Positions 1 to 9,547 of a stretch of DNA of 29,396 bases are shown here, piece after piece (the first letter of the stretch is position 1; each line of letters opens with the position of its first letter). The stretch comes from Acanthaster planci (lineage: Eukaryota > Echinodermata > Asteroidea > Valvatida > Acanthasteridae). The translations under genes were made by a program, and so were the position numbers. The DNA lies in contig NW_019091592.1 of the NCBI RefSeq assembly GCF_001949145.1, positions 1 through 29,396 on the forward strand, given 5' to 3'. The notes under the pieces are model-generated. The model saw only the letters and a list, made by a program, of their open reading frames with translations, was not told the origin of the DNA and made no database searches.

Positions 1-1140
1 ACAGGCCAGTTCCATTTTGGAATTTGAACCATACGCAAATGGAATATAGAGCCACTTTAAAGGCCCTTTTTTGTGGCGTTCCACCGAACTTAAAGGTTTT
101 GAGCGTTAATCTAGCTACCACTTTCGTGTTCTATACAACCTGAAATTCACTAAGAAAAAATTGCTTTGGTAACAGATATTTTGACAGTATACAAACTGTG
201 ATTTGGTCCGCGTAGGCTTCTTTGCACCTAATTTGCAGTTGAACTTTTCTGGCTACGTCTTATAAAATCCACTTGGTGTTATTGAAGTTTCATTAGCAAA
301 AGCCATTTTCTTTTACGCTCCCTTACTACTGGCTGTCTGCAATTCTTGTATGGTATCTAACTCAAAGTGACAAGCTGGCCCTGCTGCCTGTACGGCGATT
401 ACGGTGGAAAGTCATACGGGTAGCGAAAAATAGCTAGGCTTACGGTTACCTAATAGTATGCGATATTGCAACTATGAACTGGGGCCTAAATTCGTCGTCT
501 ACACTCTTATGTCCGTAGCCTTTTGCCATTGACAGTCTCGTGCCATCAACAAACAAGCACAATGCGGTGACAGGTGAGTTAAGTTCCATTCAGGCAGTAA
601 AACAAAAACTTTACAAGAAAATCTAATACTGCATCTATTTTTAGAATTTTATTTTTACTGGGATAAGTTTCTTTACTCAGACTGAATGTACACTGGACTA
701 CATCCACCAAATTTTCCCATACATTTACTAGCTCTTCATGAAGTCACTCTACTTTTACATGTCCTGTCTTATCCATTGATTTGACGGTGAGGCACTTTTT
801 TGGGGGGGGAGGTGACTCATATTTCATTTTTGTATTTTTTTTCTTGGAAAGCATACTTCAATGGTAAGGAAAGTAATCAGTATATTTCTTTACCAAATAT
901 TAGCACCAAAACCTGTGGATCACAACACCATGAAATCAAATCGCTAGTGAAAATGATGCGGACGACAAGCCGGCAGAGCAGCTATAACGCTGTTTTCCGT
1001 TGATTTTTTTTCTTCCCCAATGTCTGAAAAACACACGTCAGTCACTTTTCAATTTTTCCTCTGACACCAAAAGCTACTGGTACCATTGGGGTTGGCACCA
1101 TATATGACTATATATTTCGTACATATATAACCCCCTATCC

Positions 1141-1161
1141 CCCTGGGATTTATGCCCAGGG
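1141..1161. repeat. Short perfect hairpin
   Basis: CCCTGGG and CCCAGGG form a perfect 7-bp stem around a 7-nt AT-rich loop. It stands out from the AT-rich surroundings, but I see no gene it would serve. Confidence 0.5.
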
Positions 1162-3214
1162 ATTTAGACCAACTACACTAATAATAAATATTAACGCATG
1201 CATTGGTTACAAAAACTATGCCCTGCCTCCACAGACAGGATGTTGTTTTCACTGTTGGTAAATTAATTTGGACCCTTTCCAAATTCTTAAAACAAGGGGC
1301 CTCCTGCTTTGGACTATTTTGACCATGCCAACATTTCTACCACTGCATCGTTTCACTATACCTTTTGTTTGTTATCAAGAATGTAATGAGAAAGGTTTAA
1401 CTTACCAAAGTGTCTGTAACTGCTGCAGTACTTCTGTTGTCCATGCTTCATCATTAATGGACACCATCAATGGTATAGTTCCTACTGATAGATCTACTCA
1501 GCACAAGACTGCACTAGAAAGTGCAAATTGTGAACTCATAACAGACTCTACCTTTAGTAGCCTTTCACTTCTAAGTGATAAAGTTCACCTTTGGTACACA
1601 CGTACAGAATAGACTAAATTGCTTACACAGAAACTTCACAGTCACAAAGAAAAACATAATTTGGCCGTAGTATACCTATGTCTTCACCTGTAAGTGTTCA
1701 AATATGTGGCTGATGCATGAGTGGGCTACATATATTCAGACATCAGATTCAAATGGGATCAACACTTGAAATGGATTAATTGCACTGACCAATTTCATTA
1801 AATTTGACTATGTGGCTTATCAACAGCCTAAATGGATGCTCAGATAATGCTTGAAACCTACCACTCCTTTAAAATAACCATTCTGATTAAACTACCACCC
1901 TTCCTGGTAATGGGTTAATACCCAGTACTATGCAAAGCACATTCTGTTGCAGGCTAGTTTCAGTGAAAGATTTTTAGGTCATTTTAGTTGCACATTCTTA
2001 GATAAATGCCTGTGAAATACACAAATTGTCTGAATTTTGTTCCCACTGCTACACATATTTACAACGGTAATTCCTTCAAGTACACACCTACACAACAATT
2101 ATTAAGACAGGTCCAGCGGTTGAACCCTCACCTCCTTAGGCCAGTACGGTACTCCCTCATCCATTCAAATCATCACATTTACATCATTTACTTAATGCAC
2201 ATATATTTACATGTGTTCAGAGTTAAACAACTGAGCATATTAGTTATTTTAGTAAATTTTCTATCAATCTGTAAGTTCAGGTTTCCAGAAATTAGCTTAG
2301 AAAAAATCTTATTTTAACAAATCTGGCAGGAAGGAACTATCTAAAAAGTGCTGACTGGGGTCAAGTCTAGTCTATTGCATTGTGGGGGGGGGTCTGTCAG
2401 ACCTTACCTCTGCCAATTATGATGGTGGTAGGTGTTAGACAGCACAAAAGCATTCTATCCTTGCTTGACAGAGCTTGAATGTTCAATTGTGGGATTCATG
2501 GTATACATCTTAAAATATGGACATAATTATGTATTATTTTATATACAGATACAAAGTTATGTAAATAGGGCTAAAAGAATGTACTTCAGTTGTTTAATGT
2601 GATATGCTCGAAAAATGACAAATTCAATTATCAAATCTTCAGTTCAACAGAAAAAATTATTAAATATACTTTACTGACTCACACTATTAAAAATGATGTC
2701 CTGTCTATCTCATCTGTACTTGTTTTAAAAGGAAAAGGTACAGAAGCAATAACCCTTCACCCTTTTCCTTCATTTTGGACATCATTCCATGTTCACTTTT
2801 TATTATGTGCTTTGTTAAACTAAAGGCACAGCGTGTTGTACACGTACATGTTTTGTACATGAAGCAAATGAGAATGTCAATGTGATAAATTTTGAGTTTA
2901 CATATTTATAACATAGACATTTGATCACACAGAGCTGACTCAGCTCTGCACATTTTTTAAAATAACAGCTGCCACACCTGTCATGGGTAATTTCCACAGT
3001 GCCTATTCCATCCAGATTTGTTTGTAGGTCTGTCCACAGTAAAGACACATTTGTGTGACATTCAGTACAAATCTCCAATAAACTGTAAAATCTTGCCATT
3101 AGTTTTGGTATACATATATCTGCACTGTTTCTGATTGTTGCCACACAGAAAAGTAAAGATAAAATGAGCAGTATTTAAGAAATTACAGAAGTTTATGCTT
3201 GAAGATATAAAAAA

Positions 3215-3626
3215 TTTGTCACATGAACAGATACTTTGTTTCTTAAGTATGAAATTTAAATTCAAAATGCAATTGAAAATTACCTGCAATTTATCAAATA
3301 AACTTTTTACTTGACTTTGGGAAACTTTCCTAATCTTTTAGAACAATTCCTGTGTAGAAAACACTACAAAAATTGTGTCAAGAAAAAAATTACGTTTGTG
3401 CACAGATGTCACGTTTGTCACATAACAGATATAACGTATAATCACAGGACATTTTTTGGTGTTTGAATTAGAGCATGAAAACAGAATTTTTCACAAACTA
3501 GACTTGTATGTTATTAGTTTTCAAAATCATTTTTGTAAAAAAAGACTATTAAACTTCAGCTACAATATGAAAGTTTTTCTAATGAGTCACGTTTGTCACA
3601 TGCACAGACATAATGTTTGTCACATA
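3215..3626. repeat. Cluster of dispersed TTTGTCACAT motifs
   Basis: The decamer TTTGTCACAT occurs four times exactly, at 3215, 3414, 3592 and 3616, always on the plus strand. A diverged copy (ACGTTTGTGCACAGATG) lies at 3392. The flanks are shared too: copies tend to be preceded by ACG or AATG and followed by a short CACAGAYATAA-like run. The spacing is irregular, so this is a degenerate, interspersed repeat rather than a simple tandem array. It may be an old minisatellite or a cluster of binding sites. Confidence 0.55.
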
Positions 3627-4320
3627 GCATAACCTGGGAACAGACAGTCTTCTCACTTTCATTTAAACACAATGAACCAACTTTTCTAACGAATTGTTTG
3701 TTAATTCATTTCATTTGGTTTAATACGACATGTATGTGCTCATAAGATAACTCTTCCAAGCATTTAGAGGGAAAAAGGGTTGTGACAAATATTACAAAAT
3801 AGTGGACAGACAGTGGCAACTCCTCCAATCAGATCTTAGTTGTTTCATCTGATGGAAAAACAAACACTAATATGATGTCAACTATTATTTATTGTACACA
3901 CTTTTCTCAGGAATGTATATGGGTCATTCTGTAAATAAAGAGTCCAGTTGAAAAATCTACTTTTTCAGACTTTTGAAGTGATTTTGAGAAAATGCATATG
4001 CACAGCTATTATTTTGTAGTGTGGTCATGTCTCATAATTAGTTACTATAAATGGAAGAATGCTTTCAAGATTGCTTTTGATTTTTTTCCAAGGCTGAAAA
4101 GAGGTTGTAAACCTTTGATTTTGTGATAAAACGGGAACAGAATTTATTAACTGCATGTGTGCAGTATTTCCAAATGTCTGGTGTTCTAAATAAATTATTA
4201 TAATTTTCTGATTAGAAAGACTGAGAAAAGAAGTCTTCTCAATAAATACGTTGAAACAAGTTTGGCACCACCACTTTCCTTTCAACCCTTGGCCTATCTT
4301 GGGTATCAACCGTAACATTT

Positions 4321-4870
4321 CGTGTCCCAGGTTCTTACGTGAGGAACAATGATACTGTTTGGGCGATTAACAGCCAGTTCGTGCACGCGTGATGGTAGGC
4401 GATCCCCATGTTTTGACAATTCAGAAAAAGAGCACGATCGATCAAGAAATTGAGTCATAACGAGTCATCGATATTTATGTTTTCATGTCTTTCGGAATTG
4501 TTTCGGTGTGAAAACTGAAGATGTTGTAGCGACATGACGCAATGGAAAAATTAACACGAAACATTCCGTAGATACGCGTCAGCCAACTGGCAATCCATGC
4601 CAACTGTGCACGGCCGCAATGTTTGTGTCTTAGCCCGATCGACATGAGCGAGGGAAGAACGTTTTGGGAACGTCACTTGTTACGTTGTTATTTATGTTAC
4701 GGTGTATCATTTCTGTAACTCTCTCAGTATAAGTTATATGATCCTTGTTCTCTTGCCGTGTAAATGAAATAAACCACTTGTGTCTGTCTGAAAAAGCGAT
4801 GAACTTCTGCACGTTCAGTCGTTGAAATGCGACGGGAACCGGCTCGTGTCGTGATTACGGTGTGATAAAC
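4321..4870. promoter_or_regulatory. CpG-dense patch, candidate promoter
   Basis: By eye this ~550-bp stretch carries roughly 37 CpG dinucleotides, while the preceding kilobase carries only a handful. It contains ACGCGT, CACGCGTG and repeated CGATCGA-type words, and lacks the long A/T runs of its flanks. In animals such patches often mark transcription starts. A candidate plus-strand exon with good splice signals lies 150 bp downstream (5023-5107), which supports a promoter reading. I see no convincing TATA box. A 60-codon minus-strand frame inside it (4630-4812) has no recognisable domain. Confidence 0.4.
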
Positions 4871-5022
4871 TTCCGTAAATTGAAAGCCATTGACTCAAAT
4901 AATTCTTCATTAACCCTAACAGCCCTGAATCCACCAATTTTAATATGATTTTGCACACACCCTAGGGAGTCAGGGTTTCAAGCAGTTTTTATCTGGTAAT
5001 TTGTGCTTCTTTGTGATTGCAG

Positions 5023-5107
5023 TTCAGCAATTTTGTGCAAAGGATTGAACGACTTCATAAAGTCGTATACGTAATGGTGACGCTGGCCCGGCTCGTGTTG
5101 CCGTGCT
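5023..5107 (+). CDS. Candidate internal exon of an unidentified host gene
   Basis: A pyrimidine-rich tract ending TTGTGATTGCAG directly precedes 5023, and a strong 5' splice site (GTAAGTATG) follows 5107. The 85 bases between are open in one frame for 28 codons plus one base (entry phase 0, exit phase 1); the other two frames contain stops. The peptide is rich in V, L and R, with an in-frame ATG at 5074, so it could also be a first coding exon whose 5' part is untranslated. I do not recognise the protein. It lies just after a CpG-dense patch. Its exit phase does not join openly to the candidate exons near 8.45-8.64 kb, so at least one more exon would be needed, or they belong to different transcripts. 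Confidence 0.3.
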
Positions 5108-6328
5108 GTAAGTATGATCAGTCGAAGTTATCCCTTGATCTGCCCGGTTCATTATTGACAAAAGCAACCCTAAAGTGATGTCCCATAAGAGAGTTCAATT
5201 GTGACATCGGGTTGATAATGTTGATTGATTGCTTTTTACAGAATTGAAACCTCTATATTTTGATCTTTTCGGTGGAACTTTTACAACGTGTCATTGTACG
5301 TGACACGAAATACTGATTATGGAGGACAGTCCATTCATTGGTAGGGGTGGGCAATCATTGTCGTCCATTCGTGGGTTGGTGTGTGGGGGTGTGTGTGTAG
5401 ATTGTATTTAATTTAATTTTTTTTTCACAATATCTTGATGTGAGCGTCGTCTAATAACATTCTGAATTTGTGAAACAAGGCTTTGTGTGAGTGGAAATTT
5501 CCAGCTTTGGTGGCTTCCAATACCTCAATATTTCATAATGGAACTTGCTTCCCATGAATGTACAGTACCTGTTCCTTGCAGCATCACGGTTGCTGTACCT
5601 ACCCAAACGACCCGAACGTGGCACACGTCGATTTTGGCGGCAATTTTTTTTCCTAAATTTATTTCAAGTGAAATTTTATCAAAAAAACAAATATATTCTC
5701 ATTCACAATTCTCAATTTTACTGACCCGCTACGTAGTTCCGATAAAATTATATTTTGGTCAGTTTTACTTTTTTTTCAAAAATGATTTTCTAATAAACTT
5801 GTGGTTTGGTCCATGTAGCATAGACAATAATAATTTATAAAAATTCATCAACTTTAAAGAAATTCTTTGAATACGTTTATGTGGGATTTTTTTCTACTGA
5901 GCAACGTTAGGGAACACTCATTTGAATTCTTGCCCAATATCCAGATGGCACCGTTTTTGAATTTCAGACAAAATTTCATGACACGAGAATTGTTCACAAA
6001 GTTCCAATGGCATGTTTTATGAAGGTTACAGTTCCTTCATTTAACCAAATATGAATTTCAAGTTCCATGATGTTGTATTAACAGTGCTCTTCTTATACCT
6101 GTATGTGTTCAACCGTAGAAGAATCTGTTCAGTACTGCACCTTGTACACGAGGACATATGCATTTTGACTTGTTTAAACTCTACCTTGTTGTACTGGCAC
6201 TTTGTGCAATAAACAGTCCAACCACCTCAACAGCAGAAATACATGTAGTAATTTATGGTGCAAGGTCTTTAGTGTAGCTTACTCGTTAACATGTTAACAC
6301 AGTGTACTGCTGCATCTACAGTGATATG
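5108..6328. other. Candidate intron or intergenic DNA, no gene seen
   Basis: This is AT-rich sequence with long T runs and a GTGTGTGGGGGTGTGTGTG stretch near 5380-5400. A 117-codon open frame at 5487-5840 starts with GTG and has no recognisable motif. A small CpG-bearing patch (CCCAAACGACCCGAACGTGG) sits at about 5600-5620, after a possible acceptor (TTCCTTGCAG) but with no matching donor. I see nothing else to annotate. Confidence 0.45.
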
Positions 6329-6347
6329 CTTGGGGATGGTTTCAAGT

Positions 6348-6440
6348 CAACTCGACCCCAAAAAACTTGGACCCATAACCAACTCGGACCCATAACTAAC
6401 TCGGACCCATGCCAACTCGGACCCACCCTGAGTCAACTCG
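6348..6440. repeat. Left arm: tandem CAACTCGGACCC units
   Basis: About five units of 16-21 bp with core AACTCGGACCCATAAC repeat head to tail; the unit nearest the end reads AACTTGGACCC. They are the inverse of the array at 6968-7170, so the arms can fold on each other in many registers. Confidence 0.8.
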
Positions 6441-6498
6441 AACCCAACCCGAGGAACGTTTAGTTTCGGTTTGATTGTTATCAGAGTGTTCTAAATAA

Positions 6499-6603
6499 CA
6501 CTCTCAGACATTAACTGTACCAGAAGTAATTAAAGCACTGTCTCCTGATGCCCAAATAGATGATGAAGTTTATTTCCACTGGAAAGTGAAAATGCTTTAC
6601 TAA
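6499..6603 (+). pseudogene. Short open frame inside the foldback element
   Basis: A 34-codon frame between two stops sits in the centre of the foldback element. Its composition looks protein-like (acidic run followed by an aromatic stretch, DDEVYFHW) rather than AT-random, and it contains no ATG before its last codons. A second open frame at 6765-6962 covers the other side of the centre. Either might be a relic of a transposase exon or a captured host exon. I do not recognise a family, and chance is a real alternative at these lengths. Confidence 0.15.
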
Positions 6604-6967
6604 ACTCAGATATTAGATTGACATCTAAACGATACTGTACGGTATAAATCTCTTTATAAGACAAAATTAAATGTTGTTAAAGTGTGATAATTTATTATCA
6701 CTTACACTACAACGTTTCAATGGATACGTAAAGCCAAATTTTTGGAAACGGCAATGATTAGAATTTGATGAAAGTTTCACATGTAAATGATTATCTAGTG
6801 TACTGCTTAAAAGAATTAAAATGGGCAGAAATTGCCTTGGTTGCAATCCGGAACATCTATAGAAGCAAGAATATGTCGGGACCCATGCCAAAATCATCAC
6901 TGCAAGGACTGTCAGGCTTTGTGCATTTCATTTATTATCACAAAGTTGCCAAAGTAGTGTAAGGCTT

Positions 6968-7170
6968 GGTAAGTCCGAGTTGACTCAGGGGGGGTCCGAG
7001 TTAATTCCGAGTCGGACTTGGTTAGGGGGCCGAGTTGGTCGTGGGTCCGAGTTAGTATTGGGTCCAAGTTGGCGTGGGTCTGAGTTGGTTTGGGTCCGAG
7101 TTGGCGTGGGTCTGAGTTGGTTTGGGTCTGAGTTGGTTTAGGTCTGAGTTGGTTTAGGTCTGAGTTGACC
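6968..7170. repeat. Right arm: tandem GGGTCCGAGTTG units
   Basis: Roughly ten units of about 16 bp carry the core GGGTCYGAGTTGG. The units nearest the outer end are the most uniform (GGTCTGAGTTGGTTTA) and those nearest the centre are irregular. The right array is about twice as long as the left, which indicates expansion after or during insertion. Confidence 0.8.
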
Positions 7171-7187
7171 TGATCCCTTGGGGATGG

Positions 7188-8451
7188 GGTTAATGGAGAG
7201 CTTAATATAAAGTGGCAACCTTAGCCTTTGTGGCTTGTGAAACACACTGAAATTCGAAAACACTTGTTGAAATAAGAATTGGATTTAAGTATTCCCCCAT
7301 CTTCATTAGAAGATATACGTGGACATGTACAAAGCAAGAATGCCAAATTGGTGTACACTGTACTCACACTCACTAAAACTAAAACTCTACTTGATCTATC
7401 ACGTGCCACAGTATATTATTTCCAGCTTAAAAGGTTGTGCTAGGAGTTTTCAAATTTATAACTTCTTTTTTTCAAGTGTATGATTCAAAGAGCCTTATGT
7501 AACAATTTGAATTAATTATGTTTTGTTGGATACAGTTTCATTAAGTCACATGTACATATATGTACATTGTTGTTCCAAGTGCCATCACTTTTATTGTGGT
7601 GTGTATTTATATGAGTAGAAAAATTAGCAATAAGGGAAGTTTTTTCAATGAAGTTTGTGTTGCAGAAAGCTTTGCAGTCAGGATAAATACACAAGTTGAG
7701 AAATGTTTCTGGTGAAACAGTTCACCTTCATATGTACATTTTTACGGTTTTTAAAATAAATCCTGTGGTACATGTATGGTGGCAGATTAGAATGACTTTT
7801 TGACTCAGCGAGTGTTTCACCTCTGGGTAATAATACCAGAAATAGCCAAGAGGACGATTCAGTGTCTGCTTCTATTACGAAATTGTTTTGCAGGGAATGA
7901 TAAAGTGCCTACCAGTACTTACGTACATTTACATATTGCGTAAAACTGGTGATTGACAAGCACAGGGTCTGAAACATTGGATGACGTTTAACTGGGACAC
8001 CGTGTTTCTGTTACGAGGGAAACCTTACATTCATTGACCTGATGCAATACTTTTTTACATTAGATGGGTTATTTTAAACAAATAAGTGCCTGAGTTCACT
8101 TTAGTGTTTTTTCTTGATTTTACCTTTGTTCAAGACTGATTGAAACAACCAAACAGTTGTGAGAGTAAGCACTCTGAAATCTTGCCCGAGTTGAGAATCC
8201 CATTCCAGTGATATTCCATACATCTGTCTCAGACTGCCACTTGTGTCACTTATGTTCTATATTGCCAAGTTTATTTACTCAATATGTAGGTGCCCTGGTT
8301 TGATTTTATATCTGGGGATATTAATTAGTGGAAAAGTTATTTAGTGTCCCAGTTACTTGTGAAATTTGATGCGTCTTGTCTAATTGTTTGGCCTGGAACT
8401 TGCTAAATAATGTAACTGGTTGCATGATTTTTGTGTTTCTTTAAATTTCAG
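7188..8451. other. No gene seen; contains an ATGTACAT palindrome
   Basis: This is AT-rich sequence without recognisable coding motifs. A perfect 18-bp palindrome (ATGTACATATATGTACAT) lies at 7550-7567; such ATGTACAT words recur in the window (17.7 kb, 7.73 kb) and are common in marine invertebrate DNA. If the exons proposed at 5023 and 8452 belong to one gene, this would be intron. Confidence 0.4.
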
Positions 8452-8463
8452 ATGTTGGGCAAC
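8452..8463 (+). CDS. Candidate 12-nt microexon
   Basis: A pyrimidine-rich run ending TTTCTTTAAATTTCAG abuts ATGTTGGGCAAC, which is followed at once by GTAAGTAAG, a near-ideal 5' splice site. The 12 bases keep any reading frame. A second acceptor follows 104 bp later at 8567. Microexons of 3-27 nt are well known in animal neural transcripts. Alternatives are a decoy splice-site pair, or a short first coding exon beginning with this ATG. The next exon can be read through from here in two frames, so the phase is not determined. Confidence 0.3.
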
Positions 8464-8567
8464 GTAAGTAAGTGTGCTGGAATTGAATGAAGTTGTTTTG
8501 AAATTTGGACTTCTATGTTCCACTTTGGACCCCTTATTTATAGAAAAACCCATATGTTTGTGTTCAG

Positions 8568-8636
8568 GTTATCTGCTCAAGAAATGGTAACATCAGCCTG
8601 TTTCATGTCTGTCGCTCTCCGGGCAGACACCATGAG
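8568..8636 (+). CDS. Candidate 69-nt exon of an unidentified host gene
   Basis: The acceptor TTTGTGTTCAG and the donor GAG|GTATGT bracket 69 bases, 23 codons, a multiple of three. Two frames are open: one enters and leaves at phase 0 and gives a mixed polar peptide beginning VICSRNGNISLF; the other enters and leaves at phase 2 and gives a peptide containing SAQEMVTSACF. The third frame has a stop. Both open frames read smoothly from the 12-nt candidate exon 104 bp upstream. I do not recognise the protein. GC content and CpG use are higher than in the flanks, as expected for an exon. Confidence 0.4.
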
Positions 8637-8805
8637 GTATGTTATTCCTTAATTACTCCTCAAATTCCGGTTTAAAACAAATTACAGAAATGAAAAGCCA
8701 TGGATTGTGACACATTTCTCAAATGTTATACCTGTAGCACTAATGTTTTAACAGATGAATTGCTCTTCTCTGTAAGAGTGGTATTTTAGATAATCTGAAA
8801 AACAG

Positions 8806-8928
8806 TTGGTCAGCGCGCTTGTCACCTAGCATACCTCCGATGTTTGTTGGTCAGCGTGCATGTCACCTAGCATACCTTTGATGTTTGTTGGTCAGCGCGC
8901 CTGTCACCTACCATACCTTCGATGTTTG
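8806..8928. repeat. Three tandem 41-bp repeats
   Basis: Units start at 8806, 8847 and 8888 with TTGGTCAGCGCGC or TTGGTCAGCGTGC and run through GTCACCTAGCATACC to GATGTTTG. The copies differ by a few bases. The period is not a multiple of three, so it is not maintained as protein sequence, although it abuts the small minus-strand Polinton ORF. It may lie inside the left end of the Polinton remnant or be flanking DNA. Confidence 0.85.
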
Positions 8929-9061
8929 TTGGATCTGTTTGAATTTCGATAAGCTTCTCTGCAAGTTAATCCAGGTGGTCTGTTTGGTCTACCACCTTCT
9001 CCGCAAGTTGCTCCGGTTGGTCTGTTTGAATTTCTATCAGCTTTTGCTTAATTTGATCCAT
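8900..9061 (-). pseudogene. Small coiled-coil-like Polinton ORF, broken
   Basis: From an ATG at 9061 the minus strand encodes about 31 residues before a TAA at 8966-8968, and the same frame then continues openly to about 8900. The predicted peptide is rich in Q, E, K, D and L. It contains a duplicated module of about 26 residues (LAEKLIEIQTD and its relative KQKLIEIQTDQPEQ), suggesting an amphipathic or coiled-coil rod built of repeats. It is divergent from, and only 26 bp away from, the plus-strand gene at 9088, so the two would share a promoter region. I know no named function; it is assigned to the Polinton by position only. Confidence 0.4.
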
Positions 9062-9087
9062 ATTTTGTAATACATATTATTTAAAAA

Positions 9088-9480
9088 ATGGCAAGTGCTC
9101 TAATGATGGTCGGAGGAGCCATAGTCAATGCATTGGCGTTTACGGGCTCCAATCTTTTATTCAGCATCTAGTGTAGACGAGGAAAGAAAGCGCCACGATT
9201 TAGCTCTAGAGCAATTGGCACAAGCCAAGCAAACCTGGCCAGAAAATCGCGTGCACATGCTAGATTATTTAATGAGTGCATCAGGCAAGAACGTGCTAGT
9301 CAACAGACATTTGTAAACGTGGACAAAGCGTTGCGAGCTTACTCAGAGTTGACCAGTAAAAATGTGTTGTTGTTGCTTCCGCAGCCAAAACTGTCCGATT
9401 GCTACGTGCCTTCGGAAGATCAAAAAGTTAGAGAATTGGTGTGGATCTGCTTTGGTCATTTTTTTGGCTTACAAGTTTAG
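9088..9480 (+). pseudogene. Polinton small membrane/coiled-coil protein, frameshifted
   Basis: The start ATG at 9088 opens a hydrophobic, glycine-rich N-terminus (MASALMMVGGAIVNALAF) that looks like a membrane segment. After a frame change near 9150 comes a charged helical stretch (DEERKRHDLALEQLAQAKQ), and after another near 9300 a segment ending with PQPKLSDCYVPSEDQK and a final hydrophobic stretch before TAG at 9478. A small protein with this order (hydrophobic start, RKRHDLA helix, PxLSDxYxPSEDQK, hydrophobic end) is one I associate with Polinton elements next to the integrase. Its role is not established. At least two frameshifts and one stop (TAG near 9169) break it, so no intact product is made. 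Confidence 0.6.
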
Positions 9481-9547
9481 TTAGGTTAAGTTTAGTTAAG
9501 TTTTGCTCAAGTTTAGTTAACTTTATTTTAAAAAAAACTTCAAAACT

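Larger units (their letters stand above)
1..4320. other. AT-rich non-coding stretch, no gene recognised
   Basis: I see no recognisable protein domain on either strand in this stretch. The longest open frames, about 115 codons near 1268-1612 and 97-109 codons on the minus strand near 2815-3144 and 4025-4318, lack family motifs and have low-complexity, AT-driven composition. A strong minus-strand 5' splice-like site (GCAGAG|GTAAGG) lies near 2408, but no open exon around it stands out. CpG is very rare here compared with the patch that follows. Small features inside it are listed separately. It could be intergenic DNA, introns or 3' untranslated sequence. Confidence 0.5.
6340..7176. mobile_element. 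Foldback-type transposon with repeat-built inverted ends
   Basis: The element is bounded by an 11-bp direct repeat, CTTGGGGATGG, at 6329-6339 and 7177-7187, which looks like a target-site duplication of 8-11 bp. Both ends contain the same sequence inverted: the left begins with a TCAAGTCAACTCG core and the right ends with the reverse complement, GAGTTGACCTGA. Each arm is made of tandem 16-17 bp units with the core CAACTCGGACCC (left) or GGGTCCGAGTTG (right). The ~530-bp centre has no transposase I recognise, so the copy is non-autonomous. The architecture matches foldback elements, and an 8-9 bp duplication would also fit hAT or MULE relatives. The superfamily stays open. Confidence 0.75.

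Noticed and set aside
1268-1612. 114-codon open frame beginning TTG
   Set aside because: No ATG near the start, no recognisable motif, and a Ser/Thr/Leu-rich composition expected of AT-rich non-coding DNA. There are no splice signals that would make it an exon.
5487-5840. 117-codon open frame beginning GTG
   Set aside because: It runs through long T tracts and encodes a Phe/Ile-rich tail with no domain; this looks like chance in T-rich DNA.
8806-8928. CRISPR-like array (41-bp repeats)
   Set aside because: The repeats are head to tail with no unique spacers, in animal DNA; an ordinary tandem repeat.
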